A DNA stretch of 5,080 nucleotides, taken from Rhodocyclales bacterium (GTDB taxonomy: Bacteria; Pseudomonadota; Gammaproteobacteria; Burkholderiales; Rhodocyclaceae). The stretch is from NCBI GenBank assembly GCA_021286885.1, contig JAJTBM010000243.1, positions 1 to 5,080 on the forward strand. Direction: 5' to 3'. Positions 1-5,080 of this stretch are shown here, in pieces. Position 1 is the first letter of the stretch. Each line of letters opens with the position of its first letter. Both the position numbers and the translations under genes were made by a program. The notes below the pieces were generated by a model. That model did no database searches and was not told where the DNA came from. It saw only the letters and a program-made list of their open reading frames with translations.

Positions 1-283
1 CCTTCAGGCTGATGTCGTCGGAGTAGGCGAAGGCGGTCTTCTCGCCGGTGATGGCCCGCACCCCCACGCCCTGCTCAATGTTGAAGCTGCCGGATTTGAC
101 GATGCCTTCTTCCAGGCTCCAGGCCTCAGAACGGTGGTACTGGAAGTACAGATCGGCGTAGTCGAGCTTGTGGCGGTAGAGCTTGCGGAACACCTTGTCC
201 AGGTCTTCCAGATCCAGGTCATAGGGCTTCAGCAACAGCTTGCTGGCGGTCTTGAGATGACTACTGGGGGCGTTTTTGCTCAT
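1..283 (-). CDS. tldD: Metalloprotease subunit TldD, N-terminal fragment cut by window edge
   Basis: The ATG at 283-281 opens a frame that runs off the left edge after 94 complete codons. Residues 40-94 carry the conserved TldD N-terminal pattern, including DYADLYFQYHRSEAWSLEEG, IVKSGSFNIEQGVGVRAI and GEKTAFAYSDD. TldD pairs with TldE (PmbA) in a cytoplasmic zinc protease that degrades unfolded peptides; in E. coli it matures microcin B17 and degrades the antitoxin CcdA. The zinc-binding motif lies further downstream and is outside the window, so its integrity cannot be judged. The start is constrained by an in-frame TGA at 331-329, and no other Met occurs within the visible fragment. A TTG at 304 is the only upstream alternative noticed. 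No clear Shine-Dalgarno sequence precedes either start. The gene lies 136 bases after the amidase gene on the same strand and is likely cotranscribed with it. Confidence 0.95.
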   Translation of the reverse strand, partial: MSKNAPSSHLKTASKLLLKPYDLDLEDLDKVFRKLYRHKLDYADLYFQYHRSEAWSLEEGIVKSGSFNIEQGVGVRAITGEKTAFAYSDDISLK

Positions 284-308
284 GGTCTTGGGGAAATGTC
301 GCAAGTTG

Positions 309-342
309 GGCAGAAGGTGAACGCTTCTTCAACGCTTCTGCC
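309..342. other. Second stem-loop with internal direct repeat before tldD
   Basis: GGCAGAAG (309-316) and CTTCTGCC (335-342) are perfect 8-base inverted arms around an 18-base loop. Within the same stretch AACGCTTCT occurs twice (320-328 and 331-339), 11 bases apart. Because of this duplication, in the minus transcript the AGAAG of either repeat copy could pair with the single CTTCT arm (312-316), giving an 8-bp or a 5-bp stem that exclude each other. The structure ends 25 bases before the tldD ATG. It may affect tldD leader folding; a chance arrangement cannot be excluded. Confidence 0.45.
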
Positions 343-356
343 AGTTTGAATCCGGA

Positions 357-377
357 GGCCGGGCACAATGCCCGGCC
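357..377. other. Perfect 9-bp hairpin in the amidase-tldD spacer
   Basis: GGCCGGGCA (357-365), a three-base loop, and TGCCCGGCC (369-377) form a perfect inverted repeat starting 42 bases after the amidase stop. On the minus transcript it would be a strong GC hairpin. No run of T follows on either strand, so it is not a standard intrinsic terminator. It could stabilise the 3' end of the upstream message, act as a partial or Rho-assisted terminator, or be a repeat-family palindrome. Only the structure is seen; its function is inference. Confidence 0.7.
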
Positions 378-390
378 CGCTTGTGCATGT

Positions 391-410
391 AGGTTCAGAC
401 GTTCAGGTTC
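391..410. repeat. Short direct repeats just after the amidase stop
   Basis: AGGTTC occurs at 391-396 and again at 405-410, and GTTCAG occurs at 393-398 and 401-406. These lie between the amidase stop and the 9-bp hairpin. They are short and may be chance. No known binding-site consensus is recognised. Confidence 0.3.
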
Positions 411-419
411 GGGGCCGGT

Positions 420-1235
420 TCACTTCACGCGGCGATGCTCCAGGGCGGGCAGGCTGGCCCGGACTTCGGCAATCCGGTTGCGATCCACGTTGCCCTTCAC
501 TATCCCGGGCCCTTCGGGCAGGCAGCTCAGCACATCACCCCAGGGGTCGATCAGCATGCTGTGGCCCCAGGTGCGGCGCCCGCTCGGGTGCACGCCCCCC
601 TGGGCGCTGGCCAGCACGTAGCACTGGTTTTCGATGGCCCGGGCGCGCAACAGGGTTTCCCAATGGGCCCGGCCTGTGGTGTAGGTGAAAGCGGCGGTGA
701 GGATGATCAGATTCACCTCGCCCATCGCCCGGAACAGCTCGGGGAAGCGCAGGTCATAGCAAATCGACACCCCCACCCGGCCGCAGGGCGCCTCGAAGGT
801 GACGACCTCGTTGCCTGCCTCGATGGTGGCAGATTCGTCGTAACGCTCGTTGCCCTTCACAAAGCCGAACAGGTGCAGCTTGTCATAAGACGCCACCCGG
901 CGCCCCTGATCGTCGAAGATCACGGTGGTGTTGCGCACCTTGTCGGCCGCCTCGGCCTCCAGGGGCAGGCTGCCGCCCACCACCCAGATCCGGTGCCGGC
1001 GGGCCGCATCGGCCAGAAAATTCTGGATGGGGCCGCCAGTGCGCAACTCACGAATGCGCACCTTGGCCGACTCGTCGGGGCTGATGAGGGGGAAATACTC
1101 AGGCAGGGCCACCAGGCGGGCCCCCTGGTCGGCGGCCTCAGCAATCAGGCGCTCGGCCTCCTTCAGGTTGGCCTCCACATCGGGGCCGGAGATCATCTGG
1201 GCCGCCGCCACCGGCCATACCGGATTCATCGTCAT
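420..1235 (-). CDS. Carbon-nitrogen hydrolase (nitrilase superfamily, Nit1-like amidase)
   Basis: The product is a complete 271-residue cytoplasmic protein, normal length for a single-domain nitrilase-superfamily amidase. The catalytic triad is intact: Glu46 in ALPEYF, Lys119 in YDKLHLF and Cys159 in SICYDLRFPELFR. A conserved second glutamate is probably Glu134 in YDESATIE. The HWETLLRARAIENQCYV stretch (191-207) and GHSMLIDPWG (224-233) are hallmarks of the Nit1/Nit2 branch and not of true nitrilases. Family members hydrolyse small amides; Nit1-type enzymes remove deaminated glutathione and Nit2-type enzymes act on alpha-ketoglutaramate. A repair amidase of the Nit1 kind is the best guess, but the exact substrate cannot be read from sequence. 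The start ATG at 1235 overlaps the yhdP stop (ATGA) and has a well-spaced ribosome site, so translation is probably coupled. A second in-frame ATG two codons later (1229) is possible. The TGA stop is at 422-420. Confidence 0.95.
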   Translation of the reverse strand: MTMNPVWPVAAAQMISGPDVEANLKEAERLIAEAADQGARLVALPEYFPLISPDESAKVRIRELRTGGPIQNFLADAARRHRIWVVGGSLPLEAEAADKVRNTTVIFDDQGRRVASYDKLHLFGFVKGNERYDESATIEAGNEVVTFEAPCGRVGVSICYDLRFPELFRAMGEVNLIILTAAFTYTTGRAHWETLLRARAIENQCYVLASAQGGVHPSGRRTWGHSMLIDPWGDVLSCLPEGPGIVKGNVDRNRIAEVRASLPALEHRRVK

Positions 1236-4200
1236 GGGGTTTTCCCTTCAGGAACAGCGGAAGGCAGGGCCCGGGCCGACAGTTTATCCACCTTGGGATC
1301 GGACCAGCTTCCGGTGATTGCATACTCAAAACTGAACAACTGCTCGACCGGGTCGCGCAGGGCTTTCTGAACCAGATAGGTGGCCAGGCCCACCGCCGGG
1401 TGCACCGCCCCGACCCCGGTGGCCAGCACCGAGCCCACCGCCACCGATTCGGTCAAGGTGGGCTGCACCTTGACCTTCAGGTTTTGGGACTCCCGGGCCA
1501 GATCCGCATCCCCGGTAATGAACACCCGGGCCGCAGCGCCCGTCAGGGCCAGATCTTCGGTGTGCAGCACACCGCCATTCATCTGGATGCTACCGGAAAT
1601 GCGGTCGAAGGCGAATCCTTCGGAAAACACGTCGCGGAAATCCAGCGTGACCCGGCGCGGCAAGGCCTGCAGGCTCAGCACCCCCAGCAGACGCCCCACC
1701 CCGGGCTCCAGGCGGGTGAACTGGCCCTTGTCCACATGCAGCTGCATATGGCCGTTGAGGCTCGCGAAATCCAGATCCACCGGAGCGCCCTGCCAGCCCA
1801 ACTCCCCCTCCAGGGTTGTATGGGCCTGGCGTACCGCTTCCGGGTAGCCCAGGCGGGCCAGCATGCGCTCGGGGCTCGCCACATCCAGCCGGACATTGAT
1901 CCGGGTTTCCTCCCGGCTCCCCGGACGCCAGCTGCCTTTACCGCTCAGGCTGCCGTCGGGGTTGCTGATCAGAAACTGATCCAGGCTCCAGACGTCGCCC
2001 TGGTTGGAAGCCTTCAGCTCCAGTTTGCCCAGCTGATGCCCCCGGATCACCAGGCTATCGGCGCTGATGTCCAGCCCTGGCAACTCGGCCAGTTTTTCCT
2101 TGCTCTCCTGGCTCGGGGGCGGCATCCCGTTCCCGGTGGCACTGCCCAGCACCAGCTGGCGGAAACGGCCTTGCAGGCGGCCCCGGCCCTGATCGCGCCA
2201 GATGAACTCGCCGGTGGCCTCCCGGCTTTGGAGCCGGGCCTGCCAGCCGCCCTGCTCCATCACCGCCCGCAGATTGGCGTCATGCAGATGCTGGCCCAGC
2301 AGTTGCAAATCGCTTGCCTTGAGGGCCAGCCCGGACAAGGGAAAACCGCCCCCGGCGGCTGGTGCATGCTCATGCCCCCCGGCCTGGGGCGAGGGATTAC
2401 CGGCCAGGGCCTTGCGCCAGGCGTCCGCATCCAGGGTATCGGCACTCGCCGCAATCATCACCCCCTGGTCGGGGATGCGCAGGGCTTCATTCAGGGCCAG
2501 CCCACCCCGCTGGATGAGGCTGCGATTGCCCTCCCGCCGGCGAATGAACTGGGCCTGAAAACCGCCCCCCGCACTCAGCTTGAGGGTATCGCCCGGCACC
2601 CCCGGCGTAGCCAGCAGCTCAAAGTGGAAAGGCAGCGACTGGCTCGCAGTTTTGCCAAAAGGCGGCGGCAGGCTGGCCGTGACCCCCTGCAGGCTACTGT
2701 CCAGCACAAATTCCACGCCCCCCTTGTGGGGCACTGTGATCGTGCCCTTCCAGGGCGCGGTGCCGCTCATGTGGTCCAGCAAGGGCAGATCCAGCTCCTT
2801 GCGCAGGGCCGCCATGCCCACACTGCCCTGGGCATTGAGCAGCACGCCCCCGTCGGGACGGGTGCCGCCACTCACACTGACCGCCTCGCCAAACACCCGG
2901 CCCACGCCCTGGCGGATCGTCATCTGGCTTTCAGTAAAGCCCACCTTGGCCCCCGCCTCCACAATCACCGGCAAGGCCGGGTCGGGCTGGAAGCGGTTGT
3001 GGGCAAACTGAAACTCGCCCTTGACCCGGGATTTGGGCAGATCGTGCAGGGGCAGGCTCAGGTGCAGATCCAGGCTCCCCGCGCCTTCTGAGCGAAACGG
3101 ATCGGTAAAGTGGCCGATCCAGCCGCCCACCGGGCTCTCGCCCAGAAAACGCAAAAACTCCTGGGTGGGCCCCTGGGCCTGGCCGTGGATGGCCAGCACC
3201 GCATCGTTCTTGAAATCCGGCAACACCACGCTCACATCGCGCAGCTCCACCCCCAGGGTCTTGCCGCGTCGGGCCTTGATGTTCATGCCAGCGCCCTCGA
3301 ACACCAGATCACCCTGAATGTCTTCGATCCGGGGCCAGCCGGGGGCGTATTCGAGCAGCCCATCCACCACCTTCACATTCACCCGGAACAGCCCATCTGC
3401 CGGGTCGCGGAAGGGGAAATGGGACAGATCACCCTTCAGCACCAGCCGGGCATCGGGTGCCTTGCCGCCCAGCAGGCCCCGCTCCAGCCAGTCCCTGGCG
3501 CCCTTGCTCACCACGCCGGGCATGTAGCGCCACACGGCGGTGCTGTCCGCATCCTGCAAACGGGCCTGAAGATCAATCACCCCCGGCGTGTCGGGGGTGG
3601 CCCGGTAGCGTCCGCTGGCCGTGCCCCGGGCATCCCGGTTGGCAAAGGTGGCCTTGCTCAGATTGAGTTCCAGCAGGCCTTCGGGGTGAGTCCAGGTACC
3701 TTCAGCGGCAAGCGCATCCAGGGCCAGACGTGGCTCGGGGAAGACCTTGGGCATCACGAGGGCCGCATCCTTGCCAGTCAGCACGAAATGGCCGCCCTTC
3801 TCACTGCCCTCGATCCGCCCCGAGAGGCCCGCAAAGCCTGGCCAGGCTTCCAGAGGCGCAATGCCCAGACCCGAGAAGCGCGCATCCACCGTATAGCTGG
3901 CCAGATCGCCCCCGCTATCCAGCGCCCATTTCAGGCTGAGCGGCCCCACCTGCCCGGTGGGCGCCAGGGTGTCCAGCCGGCTGCGCACGCCCACCGGCAG
4001 GGGCAGGCGCCCGGCCAGTTCGGAGAGCACCGCCAGATCCAGCTGGCTGGCCACCAGCTCACCGCGCCCGCCGTGGCTGCCCGCCGGGGCCAACAGGCGC
4101 AGGAAGAAATCGGTAGGCGGCAGCACCAGCCCATCCCGGGTTTCGATGGACAACTGGCGGGCGCTGGCTTCCCGCAACCCGCCCTCATCCCGGTAGCGCA

Positions 4201-5080
4201 AGCGCCCGGAAGCCCGATTGAAGGGGATGTCTTCCAGATCCTTGGCGAGCCGGATGCGTGCATCCTTGAGGGAAAAATCGGCGGTAATGGACTGAACCCG
4301 ACCATGCCCCAGGCTCAGCCAGGCCTTGAGCCCACCGGAGCCCTCCGCATCCAGTGGGTAATCCACCCAGGGGCGCCAGGCCCCCAGCTTGGCGTAATCG
4401 AGACCCGCAAACAGTTCTCCCCGCCAGCTGGCGCCATGCTTGAGATCGCTGCCGTGCAGCTCGCCGCGCACATCCAGCATGGTGGCCAGGGCCTCGGGCG
4501 GGTGGGCGGTCAGCCCAAAGCGGTGCAGCGCGCCCCGGTTTTCGAGCCGGAAATCCACCTCGTCCAGGGCCAGGGGCGGGGCCTTGCGCAGCCCGTCGCG
4601 CCATTCCAGGCGGGCATGGCGGATCAACACCTCCCGCTGGCTCAGGAGCCAATCGGCAAACGCCCCATCGCTTTCGCCGGAGGTTTGCACCGGCAGGCCG
4701 GCCACAAACAGTTGCCCGTCCCCATCGCGCCGGATGCTCAGTTCGGGGGCGTCGATCTCCAGCCGGTAGAGCTTGAGGCGCATCAGGGGCAAGGACACCC
4801 AGGCCACCTCAGCCTCCACCCGATCCAGGGTGAGGGCAGGCAGCCCGGCCTTGTCATGAATCGTGAAGCCTTCGAGGTGCAGGCGCGGACGCCAGCCATC
4901 CAGGCTCGCCCCCAGCCCCCGGATCTGCACCGGCAGACCAATGGAATGGGCAATCAGGCCCGCAATCTCGCCCCGGTACTCGGGCAGATGGGGCAAGACC
5001 AGATGCCGCACCCCAAGAAAGCTCAGGCCACACAGGAAATACACGCCCCCCCCCACCCACAACAACAGGCGCAGGGTCTT
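1232..5080 (-). CDS. yhdP: YhdP family AsmA-like envelope protein, 5' end cut by window edge
   Basis: This open frame has 1282 codons, ends at TGA 1234-1232 and stays open through the right edge. The true start is probably a short distance beyond the window: the TTG at 5065 lies inside the membrane anchor, and the preceding codons read KTLRLL in frame. Counting from the first complete codon, residues 3-24 form one hydrophobic inner-membrane segment. A long periplasmic region rich in beta-strand patterns follows, typical of AsmA-like proteins. Residues about 1110-1267 form the conserved C-terminal part, with GRLLGVLSLQALPRR, the GSIQMNGGVLHTEDL segment and a hydrophobic stretch near 1212-1238. 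Length and motifs match the TIGR02099/DUF3971 YhdP family. From family knowledge, YhdP acts redundantly with TamB and YdbH in moving phospholipids to the outer membrane; that role is inferred here. Two low-complexity linkers (about residues 894-914 and 979-995) interrupt the strand-rich region. It is first of three co-directional genes and overlaps the next by 4 bases. Confidence 0.93.
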   Translation of the reverse strand, partial: KTLRLLLWVGGGVYFLCGLSFLGVRHLVLPHLPEYRGEIAGLIAHSIGLPVQIRGLGASLDGWRPRLHLEGFTIHDKAGLPALTLDRVEAEVAWVSLPLMRLKLYRLEIDAPELSIRRDGDGQLFVAGLPVQTSGESDGAFADWLLSQREVLIRHARLEWRDGLRKAPPLALDEVDFRLENRGALHRFGLTAHPPEALATMLDVRGELHGSDLKHGASWRGELFAGLDYAKLGAWRPWVDYPLDAEGSGGLKAWLSLGHGRVQSITADFSLKDARIRLAKDLEDIPFNRASGRLRYRDEGGLREASARQLSIETRDGLVLPPTDFFLRLLAPAGSHGGRGELVASQLDLAVLSELAGRLPLPVGVRSRLDTLAPTGQVGPLSLKWALDSGGDLASYTVDARFSGLGIAPLEAWPGFAGLSGRIEGSEKGGHFVLTGKDAALVMPKVFPEPRLALDALAAEGTWTHPEGLLELNLSKATFANRDARGTASGRYRATPDTPGVIDLQARLQDADSTAVWRYMPGVVSKGARDWLERGLLGGKAPDARLVLKGDLSHFPFRDPADGLFRVNVKVVDGLLEYAPGWPRIEDIQGDLVFEGAGMNIKARRGKTLGVELRDVSVVLPDFKNDAVLAIHGQAQGPTQEFLRFLGESPVGGWIGHFTDPFRSEGAGSLDLHLSLPLHDLPKSRVKGEFQFAHNRFQPDPALPVIVEAGAKVGFTESQMTIRQGVGRVFGEAVSVSGGTRPDGGVLLNAQGSVGMAALRKELDLPLLDHMSGTAPWKGTITVPHKGGVEFVLDSSLQGVTASLPPPFGKTASQSLPFHFELLATPGVPGDTLKLSAGGGFQAQFIRRREGNRSLIQRGGLALNEALRIPDQGVMIAASADTLDADAWRKALAGNPSPQAGGHEHAPAAGGGFPLSGLALKASDLQLLGQHLHDANLRAVMEQGGWQARLQSREATGEFIWRDQGRGRLQGRFRQLVLGSATGNGMPPPSQESKEKLAELPGLDISADSLVIRGHQLGKLELKASNQGDVWSLDQFLISNPDGSLSGKGSWRPGSREETRINVRLDVASPERMLARLGYPEAVRQAHTTLEGELGWQGAPVDLDFASLNGHMQLHVDKGQFTRLEPGVGRLLGVLSLQALPRRVTLDFRDVFSEGFAFDRISGSIQMNGGVLHTEDLALTGAAARVFITGDADLARESQNLKVKVQPTLTESVAVGSVLATGVGAVHPAVGLATYLVQKALRDPVEQLFSFEYAITGSWSDPKVDKLSARALPSAVPEGKTP
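1244..1250 (-). promoter_or_regulatory. Ribosome binding site for the amidase gene, inside the yhdP 3' end
   Basis: On the minus strand TGAAGGG lies 8 bases before the ATG at 1235. It overlaps the last codons of yhdP (Pro-Glu-Gly-Lys-Thr-Pro). It is purine-rich and well spaced, and it supports ATG 1235 over the in-frame ATG at 1229. Together with the ATGA stop-start overlap it indicates translational coupling of the two genes. Confidence 0.6.

Noticed and set aside
357..377. The 9-bp spacer hairpin as an intrinsic terminator
   Set aside because: No T-run follows the stem on the minus or plus strand, so the second half of the terminator signature is missing. It is listed only as a hairpin of unknown role.
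329..388. A possible 19-codon minus-strand leader peptide in the spacer (ATG at 388-386, TGA at 331-329)
   Set aside because: There is no ribosome site before the ATG, no run of a regulatory amino acid, and the codons run straight through the hairpin. A chance short frame is the simpler reading.
435..1370. A 311-codon plus-strand open frame antisense to the amidase gene and the end of yhdP
   Set aside because: It has the same antisense register as above relative to the amidase. The opposing frame has an intact catalytic triad and clear family motifs, so this is a compositional shadow.
1400..3091. A 563-codon open frame on the plus strand, antisense to yhdP
   Set aside because: It lies in the register where its first codon base opposes the yhdP third base, so a stop would need TTA, CTA or TCA in yhdP. 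These codons are rare in GC-rich genes, so long antisense frames are expected. The translation is rich in Gln, Ala, Pro and His with no recognisable domain.
3099..3120. 7-bp inverted repeat GGATCGG / CCGATCC inside yhdP as an operator
   Set aside because: It is deep within the coding sequence, is short, and has no promoter-like sequence nearby; chance is likely in GC-rich DNA.
1771..4830. Frequent GATCCAG/ATCCAGG words through yhdP, resembling an uptake or Chi-like repeat
   Set aside because: On the coding strand these are mostly CTGGAT-type Leu-Asp codon pairs or related in-frame words. They follow codon bias and have no regular spacing.
5063..5065. TTG at 5065-5063 as the real yhdP start
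   Set aside because: The upstream codons in the window stay open and read as Lys-Thr-Leu-Arg-Leu, typical of the positively charged edge of a membrane anchor. No ribosome site precedes the TTG. The start is more likely beyond the window.

Overview
The window is GC-rich and carries three genes, all on the minus strand and tightly packed: yhdP, then a nitrilase-family amidase gene (nit1-like), then tldD. Both outer genes run off the window: yhdP loses its first codons at the right edge, and tldD loses everything after about codon 94 at the left edge. The protein sequences and the gene order suggest a betaproteobacterium, possibly Rhodocyclaceae. That placement is inferred from recognised family members and not from any search.

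Layout in the direction of transcription (right to left). Positions 5080-1232 encode a very large YhdP/AsmA-like envelope protein with an N-terminal membrane anchor. Its TGA stop overlaps the ATG of the next gene in an ATGA junction. Positions 1235-420 encode a full-length carbon-nitrogen hydrolase with an intact Glu-Lys-Cys triad. A 136-base spacer (284-419) follows; it contains a perfect 9-bp GC-rich hairpin, a second 8-bp stem-loop and short direct repeats, but no U-tract terminator. Positions 283-1 encode the N-terminus of the TldD metalloprotease subunit.

The three genes are probably one transcription unit, since no promoter or classical terminator is visible between them. YhdP belongs to the AsmA-like group implicated in phospholipid traffic between inner and outer membrane. 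The amidase resembles Nit1-type metabolite-repair enzymes, and TldD is one half of the TldD/TldE peptide-degrading protease. No common pathway is evident from sequence, although yhdP-tldD adjacency is also known from Escherichia coli.

No mobile element, CRISPR array, tRNA, rRNA or obviously new system was found. The points most worth checking are a G9 homopolymer in the yhdP membrane anchor codons, the structured nit-tldD spacer, and the amidase gene sitting translationally coupled inside the yhdP-tldD pair.
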